NCBI GenBank assembly: GCA_029555885.1 | Contig: JAKPQT010000330.1 | Span: forward strand, 1 to 30,403 | DNA from: Chloroflexota bacterium | GTDB taxonomy: Bacteria > Chloroflexota > Anaerolineae > CG2-30-64-16 | Length of the DNA stretch: 30,403 nt | Direction: 5' to 3' | Shown here: positions 16,843-25,451 of the stretch, piece after piece | Position numbering within the stretch: the stretch's first letter is position 1 | Layout: every line of letters starts with the position of its first letter | Made by a program: the position numbers and the translations under genes | Notes under the pieces: model-generated | The model's input: the letters and a program-made list of their open reading frames with translations, nothing else | Told to the model about the DNA's origin: nothing | The model's database searches: none

Positions 16843-17163
16843 ATGCCCGGTTTTCTGGTTCACATGGGTGCGACGGTGCTGTGCATGCACGGCGGCCAGG
16901 CCATGCCGACGGCGCCGAGCCCGCGCGTGCTCGTCGGCGGCCAGCCCGTCGCCACCATCAGCGCGCCGTACACCGTGGCCGGCTGCGCGTTCGTGCCGCC
17001 CTCGGGCAACGGCCCGTGCGTGACCGCGCAGTGGGTCGTCGGCGCGACGCGCGTGCTGGCGGGGGGTGTGCCCGTCGTGGTCCAGTCGAGCCAGGCCATC
17101 TGTACGCCGACCGGCACACCGCTGCAGATTCTCGTGACGCAGGTGCGCGTGAGAGGGATGTAG
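16843..17163 (+). CDS. PAAR-like spike tip protein (Afp10/DUF4280-like)
   Basis: 106 residues from ATG 16843, preceded by AAGAGGGG. The N-terminus FLVHMGATVLCMHGGQAMP and the repeated short strands (PRVLVGGQPVATISAPYTVA, TRVLAGGVPVVVQSSQAIC) give the PAAR-like pattern. Candidate metal ligands are His, Cys and the Cys in GNGPCVTAQW. PAAR-like proteins form the sharp cone at the spike tip that first pierces the target membrane and may carry cargo. Position right after the spike gene fits this role. No effector domain is fused. Upstream in-frame sequence back to 16771 lies in the repeat spacer and was excluded. Confidence 0.88.
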   Translation: MPGFLVHMGATVLCMHGGQAMPTAPSPRVLVGGQPVATISAPYTVAGCAFVPPSGNGPCVTAQWVVGATRVLAGGVPVVVQSSQAICTPTGTPLQILVTQVRVRGM

Positions 17164-17166
17164 ACC

Positions 17167-17541
17167 ATGCAAACCATTCGCACGGTGCACATCGATTACC
17201 CGTTCCGCTTCGACAGCAGCGGCCGGACAGCCACGACCGAGCGCGATGAGCACATCCGTGACCTGATCGAGCAGGTGCTGTTCACCATCCCCGGCGAGCG
17301 CGTCAACCGGCCCACGTTCGGGACGAACCTGATGCAGTTAGTCTTTGCGCCGAACAGCCCGGAGTTGGCCGCGACCACGCAGTTCCTTGTCCAGGGCGCG
17401 CTGCAAGAGTGGCTGGGCGAGCTCATCCAGGTGGAAGCCGTGCAGGTGACGAGCGAGGATGCCACGCTCGCGGTCGTCGTCCAGTACCGCATCCGCCGGA
17501 CGCAGCAGCGCCAGACGGCGACCTTCACGCGGGAGGTGTGA
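17167..17541 (+). CDS. Baseplate protein gp25/GPW-like (Afp9)
   Basis: 124 residues of the GPW/gp25 family: YPFRFDSSGRTATTERDEHI, RDLIEQVLFTIPGERVNRPT, FGTNLMQLVFAPNSPELA, and a final strand pair VVVQYRIRRTQQRQTATF. The sequence 'TIPGERV..P.FG..L..LVF' is the family signature that nucleates sheath assembly on the baseplate. GAGAGGG lies 9 nt upstream of the ATG. It is 3 bp after the PAAR-like gene and 1 bp before the wedge gene, so it is clearly part of the same transcript. Confidence 0.95.
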   Translation: MQTIRTVHIDYPFRFDSSGRTATTERDEHIRDLIEQVLFTIPGERVNRPTFGTNLMQLVFAPNSPELAATTQFLVQGALQEWLGELIQVEAVQVTSEDATLAVVVQYRIRRTQQRQTATFTREV

Positions 17542-17542
17542 C

Positions 17543-20155
17543 GTGGCAACACAATACCGCTGCCTCGACAATGGCCGCCGCGCCCTCGTGCGCGACACGC
17601 TGGTTGAAGGCAACCCGGTCGTCAACGGCATCGACGCGCTGGAGGTGCTGGACCCCGAGGAGCCCGATCTCGCGCTGCGCCAGCGGACGCTCGTCGTCCT
17701 CTTCTTCCACGCCATTCCCGAGCTGGACCGCACGCGCGTCCGGGTCGAAGGCGGGGTGCGCATCAAGCCGGTGAACGTGGACTGGGCCGTGCGCGCGGAC
17801 AGGCTGGCGGCCAGCCAGGTCAACCCGCCGGTGCAGGCCTACATCGACGCGCTGGGCACGGCCATCGGCAAGGATCGACTGCTCATCGTGCGTACGAACG
17901 TGCGCGGCGATTTCTCGACCTACCGCCTCATCATCGAGCGGCGCACGACCGACGCGCCCCCCTTCGACCCGCTGCTCTCGGCCATCGACTTCTCGTTCAA
18001 GGTCGAGTGTCCCAGCGAGTTCGACTGCCAGCCTGTGAGCGAATGCCCGCCGGCCACGCGGACCGCGCCGGTGATCGACTATCTTGCGCGGGACTATGCT
18101 TCCTTCCGCCGCCTGATGCTGGATCGACTCTCCGTAACCATGCCCGGCTGGCAGGAGCGCAACCCCGCGGATGTGGGCGTCGCGATTGTCGAAACGCTCG
18201 CCTATGCCGCCGACCACCTGAGCTACTACCAGGATGCGGTCGCCACGGAAGCCTATCTGGGCACCGCGCGGCGCCGCACGTCCATCCGGCGGCACGCCCG
18301 GCTGCTCGACTACCCCATGCACGACGGCGCGAATGCGCGCGCGTGGGTGGCCCTCGAGGTCGAACCCGGCTCCAACGCGGACGGGGAAACGCTGGCCGGG
18401 CCGAACGCCGACCCCGACAGCGGCCACCCCGGCGCAACGCTGCTCACGCAGATTCCGTCACCGCGCGGGTCGCTGGCCCTGACTAGCCAGGAATTCACGC
18501 AGGCGGTCGCGGATGGTGCGCTGGTGTTCGAGACGCTGCACGATGTCACGCTGCATGCGAGCCGCAACGAACTCTATTTCCACACCTGGGGCGACGACCG
18601 CTGCTGCCTGCCGAAGGCTGCGACGCGTGCTACCCTGCTGCGCCAGGGCCGGGATGCGCGCGTGGCTGACAGCGAGCTGAAGGCTGGGGACGTCCTTATC
18701 TTCGAGGAAGTGCGCGGAGCCGATACCGGCCAGACCGCAGACCTCGACCCGACCCACCGCCACGCGGTGCGGCTCACCGAGGTCACGTTCGGCACGGACC
18801 CGCTGAACCCGGCTGACCCTACGACGCCGCTCGAAATCATCGAGATAGCATGGGACTCGGCAGACGCGCTGCCCTTCCCGCTCTGCCTGTGGACGGTGGA
18901 GGATGCCACCGGCGCCCGAGTGCCGGTGACGGCCGCGCGAGGCAACGTGGTGCTGGCAGACCACGGCCAGACGATTGCCGGGGAGGCGCTGGCGCCGCTC
19001 GCGCTGGGCCAGACCTACCGCCCGCAGCTCGAATTCGGCCCGCTGACTCGGCAAGGCCGGGCGCGGGATGCCTCCGGCGACTTGCTGCTGGATGCGCAGG
19101 GGGAGCCTGCGGTCGTAAACCTGAACAGTCCGGCAGCCACGGCCGCGGCCTGGGAGATGCGCGATGTCCTGCCTGCCGTCTTCCTGCTCGACCCGAACGG
19201 CGATGCCTGGCGGCCCCAGCCCGATCTGCTGGCGAGCGACCGCTTTGCGCGAGACTTTGTGGCCGAGGCGGAGGATGACGGCCGGGCGACGCTGCGCTTC
19301 GGCGACGGCATCTCCGGCGCACAGCCCATCGGCGGGCTGACGGCCACCTACCGCATCGGCAACGGCCGGGTCGGGAATGTGGGTGCAGAGAGCCTCGCGC
19401 ACGTGGTCAACGGCCCCTCGGGCATCACCAACGCGCGCAACCCGCTGCCCGCGACCGGCGGCAAAGACCCCGAATCCGCGGACCAGGTGCGCCTCTACGC
19501 GCCGCAGGCCTTCCGCACGCAGGAGCGCGCCGTAACCGAAGCGGACTACGCGACGATGGCCGAACGCCACGCCGAGGTGCAGCGCGCGACCGCCACCCGC
19601 CGCTGGACGGGGAGCTGGTACACCATGTTCGTGACGGTGGACCGCCGCGGGGTGCGGGCCGGTGAGCCGGCGCGCAGCAGCGACGAGGCCTTCGGCGTCG
19701 AGATCGGCAATTTCCTTCAGCGCTACCGGCTGGCGGGCCACGATCTCGAAATCGACAGGCCCATCTACGTCTCGCTCGACATCGCGATGACGGTCTGCGT
19801 CGCGCCCGGCTACGTGAAGGCCAACGTCCGCCAGGCGCTGAACCGGGTGTTCAGCAGCACGAGCCTGCCGGACGGCTCACGCGGGTTCTTCCACCCGGAC
19901 AACTTTACGTTCGGCCAGCCCGTCTACCTCAGCCAGCTCATCGCCGCGGCGATGCAGGTGCCGGGTGTCTCGTGGATTGACGTAGATGATACCCCGCCGA
20001 AGCCCAACCGCTTCCAACGGTGGGGCCAGCCGAGCCAGGGCGAACTGGCCGCGGGCTACATCCCGATGGGCTGGCTGGAAATCGCCCGACTGGACAACGA
20101 CCCGAACCGGCCCGAGAACGGCAAGATCGAGTTCATCATGCAGGGTGGCCTATGA
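17543..20155 (+). CDS. Baseplate wedge protein, gpJ/gp6-like (Afp11-like, 'putative baseplate assembly protein')
   Basis: 870 residues from GTG 17543, one base after the gp25 stop, with GGGAGG 6 nt upstream. The N-terminal ~155 residues are a beta-rich domain. A Cys motif follows at C156/C162/C168 (CPSEFDCQPVSECPP). Then comes the characteristic helical stretch IDYLARDYASFRRLMLDRLS and ETLAYAADHLSYYQDAVATE, which with the later FRTQERAVTEADYATMAERH defines the TIGR02243-type/Baseplate_J family. The C-terminal domain includes SLDIAMTVCVAPGYVKANVR and FGQPVYLSQLIAAAMQVPGV. These proteins form the wedges that surround the hub and hold the sheath until triggering. The stop overlaps the next gene start. 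Confidence 0.92.
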   Translation: MATQYRCLDNGRRALVRDTLVEGNPVVNGIDALEVLDPEEPDLALRQRTLVVLFFHAIPELDRTRVRVEGGVRIKPVNVDWAVRADRLAASQVNPPVQAYIDALGTAIGKDRLLIVRTNVRGDFSTYRLIIERRTTDAPPFDPLLSAIDFSFKVECPSEFDCQPVSECPPATRTAPVIDYLARDYASFRRLMLDRLSVTMPGWQERNPADVGVAIVETLAYAADHLSYYQDAVATEAYLGTARRRTSIRRHARLLDYPMHDGANARAWVALEVEPGSNADGETLAGPNADPDSGHPGATLLTQIPSPRGSLALTSQEFTQAVADGALVFETLHDVTLHASRNELYFHTWGDDRCCLPKAATRATLLRQGRDARVADSELKAGDVLIFEEVRGADTGQTADLDPTHRHAVRLTEVTFGTDPLNPADPTTPLEIIEIAWDSADALPFPLCLWTVEDATGARVPVTAARGNVVLADHGQTIAGEALAPLALGQTYRPQLEFGPLTRQGRARDASGDLLLDAQGEPAVVNLNSPAATAAAWEMRDVLPAVFLLDPNGDAWRPQPDLLASDRFARDFVAEAEDDGRATLRFGDGISGAQPIGGLTATYRIGNGRVGNVGAESLAHVVNGPSGITNARNPLPATGGKDPESADQVRLYAPQAFRTQERAVTEADYATMAERHAEVQRATATRRWTGSWYTMFVTVDRRGVRAGEPARSSDEAFGVEIGNFLQRYRLAGHDLEIDRPIYVSLDIAMTVCVAPGYVKANVRQALNRVFSSTSLPDGSRGFFHPDNFTFGQPVYLSQLIAAAMQVPGVSWIDVDDTPPKPNRFQRWGQPSQGELAAGYIPMGWLEIARLDNDPNRPENGKIEFIMQGGL

Positions 20156-23100
20156 ACGAGTATACGACGCAGGATACCTGTGGCTGCTGCGAGGGCGAGG
20201 CCCCGGCGCCGGTGCTCTACAACCGGCCCGGCCTGTCGAGCCTCGCGTATCGCATCCGCACCTATGGCGATGCGCTGGAAGCGATGCGCAGCACGCTGGC
20301 CCGCCCATATCTCAACGTGCTCACGGGCCGCCTGGACGCAGAGGGTCGCCGCGAGGCCGAGCGCATCGAGCTGGCCCAGGGGTTGACCACGCGCGCAGAC
20401 GATGACCCGGCGCAGGCGCTCCTCGATGCGTGGGCCGTCGCGGTGGACGTGCTGACCTTTTACCAGGAGCGCATCGCCAACGAAGGCTACCTGCGCACGG
20501 CGACGGAGCGGCGCTCCATCCTGGAGTTGGCCCGCGCCATCGGCTACGAGCTCAGCCCCGCGATCGCGGCGAGCACGCACCTGGCGTTCACCGTCGAGAC
20601 CGCGCCCGGCGCACCGAGCGAAGCCGTTGTAGACGCGGGGACGCGCGTAATGAGCATCCCCGGCCAGGACGAGCTGCCGCAGACCTTCGAGACCTCCGAG
20701 GCGATCACCGCGCGGGCTGCGTGGAACGCGCTGCGGCCGCGGCTGAGCGTGCCTAACCCGCCCGCTCACGGCATGGACACGCTCTACTTTCGCGGCATCG
20801 ACATGCGGCTGGAGGCAGGTGACGCCATCCTGATTGTCGGCGACGAACGGCTGAACGATCCCGCGCCGAAGGATGACAACCACTGGGACTTCCGCATCCT
20901 CCAGTCGGTCACCCGCGTAACGACGCCCGACCCGGCGAACAGCTACACGATGGTCACCGTCAAGCCGCTGGGCGAAGTCGCGCCGCGACTGATGCACCCG
21001 GCCGCGCAGCACCCCCGCGCGTACGTCTTCCGGGCGCGTGCCGCCCTGTTCGGCCACAATGCGCCCGACTGGCGACCCCTCGCCCAGGACACAAAGCTAT
21101 CCTATCTCACCGATCCGGCTGCCCGAGAGAAATGTGCTGCCAGAGTGCCAGACTGCGGCGACCAATGGCCGGAGTTTTTCATCAAGAACCCGGCGGGCAA
21201 GGCCATCGATCTCGACCGCACCTACCCGAAGGTGCTGCCGGAGAGCTGGCTCATCCTCCAGATGTCCCATTATGTCGAGCTGTACCAGGTCAAGAGCGTC
21301 ACAACCGCCGCGCGCAGCGACTACCTGCTGACGGGCCAGGTGACGCGCGTCGAGCTGGACACTGACCTGGGACTGACCTCGTTCGGGTTGCGCGAGACGA
21401 CCGTCTTCGTCGAGCCGGAGGAACTGATGCTGGCCGAGAAGCCGGTGCCGGATCCGCTGTACGACCACGAGATTATCATCGACGGCACGTATCCCGACCT
21501 CGCCCGCGGCCAGCCGCTCGCCCTCAGCGGCAAGCGGCAGCGGGTCAAGACCCTGGTCGACAGCCTGACGCTGGCGCTGGACGTGCCTGACGGGACCGGC
21601 GCCGCCACGCGCACCCTGACCACAGGCGACACGCTGCAAATGCTGGCCCCGCCCACGTCCGGCAACGAGACACTGCTCCCTGCCGCATTGGTCACGCGGC
21701 TTGCGGGGCTGACCGGCGACGTCGCCTGGCGGCTGATCGACCGCGATGGCGCGACCGGCACGCTCACCGCCAACGGCAGCGAGGTCACCCTCGCGCCCGC
21801 AGAAGACGACGATGAGGTGCTGCAGGAGGTCGTCGTCATCGACGACAGTGCCCTTGCCGTCCGTGTCGACCGCGAGGACACGATCCTCCTGGTCGAGGAC
21901 CCGCTGACCGCCTGTTACGACCGGGCCACGGTCACACTCAACGCCAACACGGTTCACGCAACGCACGGCCAAACGGTCGCCAACGAGGTGCTCGGCAGCG
22001 GCGATGCAGGCAAGGCCAACCAGCGGTTCTGGCTCAAGAAGCCGCCGCTGACCTATGTCTCCGCGGCGACCGCGACCGGCGCGCTCAGCACGCTCAGCGT
22101 GCGCATCAACGAAGTGCAGTGGCAGGAACTCCCCTCGCTGTACGGACTGACGCCGCAGGACCAGGCCTACACGGTGCGCATCGAGGACGACGGCGAGACC
22201 GCCGTGGTCTTTGGTGACGGCATCCAGGGTGCGCGACCGCCGAGCGGCTTCGAGAATATCGTTGCCACCTACCGCACCGGCGCAGGGCCCGAGGGCGAAG
22301 TCAAGGCCGGCCAGTTGAGCCTGCTCCAGACGCGGCCTCTGGGCATCCGCGGGGTGACCAACCCCGTCCCTGCGACCGGTGCGGCCCCCGCAGAGGAGAT
22401 GGAGGATGCGCGGGGAAATGCGCCCAACACCGTGCTCACGCTGGACCGCATCGTGTCGCTGCGCGATTACGAGGACTTCACCCGCAGCTTCCGCGGCATC
22501 GGCAAGGCCCGCGCCGACCGCCTGTGGACGGGCCAGGACTTCCTGATTCATGTCACAGCCGCGACCGCGAGCGGCGACCCGCTTACACCGGGCGACGTCT
22601 ACAATAACCTGATTGACGCCATCGACGCGGCGCGCGACCCGCTGGAGCGGCTCGTCGTGTCGGGCTACACGCCTGTCACCTTCAGCCTCGAAGCCAGCGT
22701 TCTCATCGATACCCCGCGCTACCTGGCAGTGAACGTGCTGGCGGATGTGCGTGCGCGGCTCGAAGAGACCTTTGCCTTCGATGCGCGCGACTTCGGCCAA
22801 CCGGTCACGCTGGCCGAGGTCGTCACCGCCATCCAGCAGGTCACGGGCGTCATCGCAGTGGACATGATCAGCCTGACGCGCGATGCGACTACCGCGACCG
22901 CCGCCAGCAGTGTCGCCAGCGTGCAGACCACCGATCGCATGGCAGTCACCAAGGCGGCCAGCAAGGGTAGCCGGCTCAGCGTGAAGGACCTCACCGCGCA
23001 GGGCCGTGCCGGCCGCGGCGTCACGATGACTCTGCAGCGCGACAAAGCGCAAGGGGGCAAAGGCGGCGCCGACGGCCAGACTGCCGGCAAACAGATGATC

Positions 23101-23277
23101 ATGCCGACCCCGCATAAGCGCGGCGCACTGACAGGTCGCGCCGCCGCCGGAGCGGAGCCGCCTGCCGTCCTGCCCGCCAAACGCGCCACCTTCGACACCG
23201 AGACACGCAGCATTAACCTGGCCGAGCTGCTGCTGCTCAACCCGGCCGGGGTGGTGCTACAGGAGATGACCGCATGA
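20152..23277 (+). CDS. Second baseplate wedge protein, gpJ/gp6-like (Afp12-like)
   Basis: 1041 residues from ATG 20152, overlapping the previous TGA (ATGA). It is a second member of the putative baseplate assembly protein family. An N-terminal Cys cluster (C10, C12, C13 in DTCGCCEGE) is followed by helical AWAVAVDVLTFYQERIANEG, LRTATERRSILELARAIGYE, a long beta-rich middle, VVFGDGIQGARPPSGFENIV and LDRIVSLRDYEDFTRSFRGI. Residues ~911-1010 form an apparently disordered insertion rich in Ala, Thr, Ser, Gly and Lys, placed between FGQPVTLAEVVTAIQQVTGV and the terminal strand INLAELLLLNPAGVV. With the preceding protein it probably forms a heteromeric wedge, as Afp11 and Afp12 do. Confidence 0.9.
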   Translation: MNEYTTQDTCGCCEGEAPAPVLYNRPGLSSLAYRIRTYGDALEAMRSTLARPYLNVLTGRLDAEGRREAERIELAQGLTTRADDDPAQALLDAWAVAVDVLTFYQERIANEGYLRTATERRSILELARAIGYELSPAIAASTHLAFTVETAPGAPSEAVVDAGTRVMSIPGQDELPQTFETSEAITARAAWNALRPRLSVPNPPAHGMDTLYFRGIDMRLEAGDAILIVGDERLNDPAPKDDNHWDFRILQSVTRVTTPDPANSYTMVTVKPLGEVAPRLMHPAAQHPRAYVFRARAALFGHNAPDWRPLAQDTKLSYLTDPAAREKCAARVPDCGDQWPEFFIKNPAGKAIDLDRTYPKVLPESWLILQMSHYVELYQVKSVTTAARSDYLLTGQVTRVELDTDLGLTSFGLRETTVFVEPEELMLAEKPVPDPLYDHEIIIDGTYPDLARGQPLALSGKRQRVKTLVDSLTLALDVPDGTGAATRTLTTGDTLQMLAPPTSGNETLLPAALVTRLAGLTGDVAWRLIDRDGATGTLTANGSEVTLAPAEDDDEVLQEVVVIDDSALAVRVDREDTILLVEDPLTACYDRATVTLNANTVHATHGQTVANEVLGSGDAGKANQRFWLKKPPLTYVSAATATGALSTLSVRINEVQWQELPSLYGLTPQDQAYTVRIEDDGETAVVFGDGIQGARPPSGFENIVATYRTGAGPEGEVKAGQLSLLQTRPLGIRGVTNPVPATGAAPAEEMEDARGNAPNTVLTLDRIVSLRDYEDFTRSFRGIGKARADRLWTGQDFLIHVTAATASGDPLTPGDVYNNLIDAIDAARDPLERLVVSGYTPVTFSLEASVLIDTPRYLAVNVLADVRARLEETFAFDARDFGQPVTLAEVVTAIQQVTGVIAVDMISLTRDATTATAASSVASVQTTDRMAVTKAASKGSRLSVKDLTAQGRAGRGVTMTLQRDKAQGGKGGADGQTAGKQMIMPTPHKRGALTGRAAAGAEPPAVLPAKRATFDTETRSINLAELLLLNPAGVVLQEMTA

Positions 23278-25433
23278 GCCCGACATCAGAAGACCGGCTG
23301 TACAATCTGCTGCCCGCCATCTACCGCATCCGCGATGCGGAACAGGGCCAGCCCCTGCGCGTGCTCATGGGCGTCCTGGAGCAGGAGCTTCTGCTGGTCG
23401 AGCAAGATATCGACCAGTTGTACGACAACTGGTTCATCGAGACGTGCGCCGAATGGCTCATCCCCTATATCGGTGACCTGCTGGGCGTGCGCAACCTGCG
23501 CGGGGCCGACGCGGAGAACACCTTCAGCCAGCGCGCGTTCGTCGCCAACGCGCTGGCCTACCGGCGGCGCAAGGGCACGGCGGTCGTGCTGGAGCGACTG
23601 GCCCGCGACATCACCGGCTGGCCCGCAGTGGCAGTTGAGTTCTTCGAGCGCCTGGGCTGGACGCAATATATGAAACACATCCGGCCCGGCCGCGGCGGCA
23701 CCGCGTCGATGCGGGGCTCGTCAGAACTTGAGTTGGTTGACGGCCCGTTCGACCTGACCAGCCACACCGTGGATGTGCGCCACATCGACGGGCAGGGCCG
23801 TGCCGATTTTCACCGGGGCGACCATAACATTCCCAACCTGGGGCTGTTTCTCTGGCGGCTGTCCGCCTATCGCATCCCGGACGGCGCCGCGTGCGCGCTC
23901 GGCGATGGGAAATTCACCTTCCACCCGCTCGGCTATGACCAACCGCTGTTCAACCCCAGCCAGACCAGCCAGCCCTTCTCCGGCGGCCTGACCGAGCTCA
24001 ACGTGCCGGGTGAGCTGCGCCGCCGTCCGCTGTACGATGAACTGATCGCGCGCCGCGCTGCGCTGACCGCCGGCAAGACGCCCGCCGCACGCTACTTCGG
24101 CGACCGTGCGGTGCTGACCGTCGCGGCAGATGGGCTGGACCTGGAGCCGGAGGAAATCACCGTCTGTGACCTGACCGACTGGCGCGGGCCGACAGCCGAA
24201 CCCTTCCAACGGGCCGTGGATGAGTCGGACTACACGACGATCGTCGCAGTGGATCCGGTGCTGGGTCGGCTGCTGTGGCTGGATGATGACGTGCCGGACG
24301 CACTGCAGGTCAGCTACACCTACGGTGCACCGGGCGACCTGGGCGGCGGGCCGTACGACCGGCGGCAGGCCGCGGCATGGGGCAGCCAGGGGGGGGCTTC
24401 GAGGGATCTGGAGGCCGACACCGTAGCCAACCCGTACTTGCTAGAGCAGCACATCCATGTGCCCGGCGAAGCGCCGACCCTGGCAGATGCGCTTCAGACA
24501 TGGGCCGACGCAGACTTCCCGTCGTGTGTCATCGAGTTCGGGGACAATGCCACCCACGCGCTGCCGGCCGAGATCGCGCTCGGCGGCGACCGGCTGGTCA
24601 TCCAGGCCGCGAACGGGCAGCGGCCCGCACTCAGCGTGGACGCCGCGGGGCTGACCATCAGCGGCGGCAGCGAACACGCACGGCTCACGCTCAACGGGCT
24701 GCTCATCGGCGGCGATATAAATGTGACCGCGGAGCTTGCCAGCCTGGAGATCGTCCACTGCACGCTCGTCCGCCTCCCCGGACAGGGCGAGGCGCGGCTC
24801 GACGTGACCGGGCCGAACGCGAAGCTCGATCTGATCCTCGACCGCACCATCGCCGGCGCGCTGCGCGTGCCCGCAACGCTCTCCAGCGTAACGCTGCGCG
24901 ACACGATCCTGGACGCGGCCACTGCGCTGGCTGCGAATGACGATGCGACCCAGCCCGGCCCGCCCGCATTCATGGAACGCGCCACGCTGCTCGGCCGGGC
25001 TCACGTCACTGAGCTGACCCTGGCATCGGAGTGCATCTTCGAAGACATCGTGCAGGCGGACCGACGCCAGGCCGGCTGCGTGCGCTACAGCTTCGTCCGT
25101 GACGGCAGCCAGACCCCGCGGCGCTTCCGCTGCCAGCCGGACCTGGCAATCGACCAGCGCGAGACCGAGCTGCGTCGCCAGCTCACGGCGGTCGAACGTT
25201 CTGCCCTGCTGTCGGGCATCCGCCCGGCCTTCACCAGCCGGGACTATGCGCATCCCGGCTACGGACAGTTGAGCGTCCAGTGCTGCACGGAAATCCGCAC
25301 CGGCGCGGAAGACGGCAGCGAGATGGGCGCCTATCATTTCCTGCAGACGCCCTTACGCGAGGCAGACCTGCGGGCCGCGCTGACAGAGTACCTGCGCACG
25401 AGTATCGAAGCGGGGCTGTTCTTTGTTAACTAG
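23274..25433 (+). CDS. Tail protein I-like baseplate protein with C-terminal beta-helix
   Basis: 719 residues, ATG overlapping the previous TGA. Residues 1-~130 resemble the P2 gpI/phage tail protein domain: LYNLLPAIYRIRDAEQGQPL, LLVEQDIDQLYDNWFIETC, IPYIGDLLGVRNLRG, and RRKGTAVVLERLARDITGW. A middle domain (~150-370) contains RHIDGQGRADFHRGDHNIPN and LFLWRLSAYRIPDG. Residues ~395-560 have the short-strand periodicity of a right-handed beta-helix (ARLTLNGLLIGGDINVTAEL, SLEIVHCTLVRLPG, VTLRDTILDAAT). The conserved-looking end is GSEMGAYHFLQTPLREADLR followed by an amphipathic helix. It probably sits at the outer baseplate and may touch the target or hold the fibre-like protein encoded next. 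The enzymatic competence of the beta-helix is unknown. Confidence 0.82.
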   Translation: MSPTSEDRLYNLLPAIYRIRDAEQGQPLRVLMGVLEQELLLVEQDIDQLYDNWFIETCAEWLIPYIGDLLGVRNLRGADAENTFSQRAFVANALAYRRRKGTAVVLERLARDITGWPAVAVEFFERLGWTQYMKHIRPGRGGTASMRGSSELELVDGPFDLTSHTVDVRHIDGQGRADFHRGDHNIPNLGLFLWRLSAYRIPDGAACALGDGKFTFHPLGYDQPLFNPSQTSQPFSGGLTELNVPGELRRRPLYDELIARRAALTAGKTPAARYFGDRAVLTVAADGLDLEPEEITVCDLTDWRGPTAEPFQRAVDESDYTTIVAVDPVLGRLLWLDDDVPDALQVSYTYGAPGDLGGGPYDRRQAAAWGSQGGASRDLEADTVANPYLLEQHIHVPGEAPTLADALQTWADADFPSCVIEFGDNATHALPAEIALGGDRLVIQAANGQRPALSVDAAGLTISGGSEHARLTLNGLLIGGDINVTAELASLEIVHCTLVRLPGQGEARLDVTGPNAKLDLILDRTIAGALRVPATLSSVTLRDTILDAATALAANDDATQPGPPAFMERATLLGRAHVTELTLASECIFEDIVQADRRQAGCVRYSFVRDGSQTPRRFRCQPDLAIDQRETELRRQLTAVERSALLSGIRPAFTSRDYAHPGYGQLSVQCCTEIRTGAEDGSEMGAYHFLQTPLREADLRAALTEYLRTSIEAGLFFVN

Positions 25434-25451
25434 CCATCAGGAGGTCAGGTT

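Noticed and set aside
18458..19741. 427-codon minus-strand frame opposite the first wedge gene
   Set aside because: The composition is the typical antisense shadow of a GC-rich gene, with no motif and no ribosome-binding site.
21097..23115. 672-codon open frame on the minus strand opposite the second wedge gene
   Set aside because: Its product is rich in Arg, Gly, His and Asp with no recognisable domain, and it lies wholly over a clear family member on the + strand. Such frames are common in GC-rich DNA.
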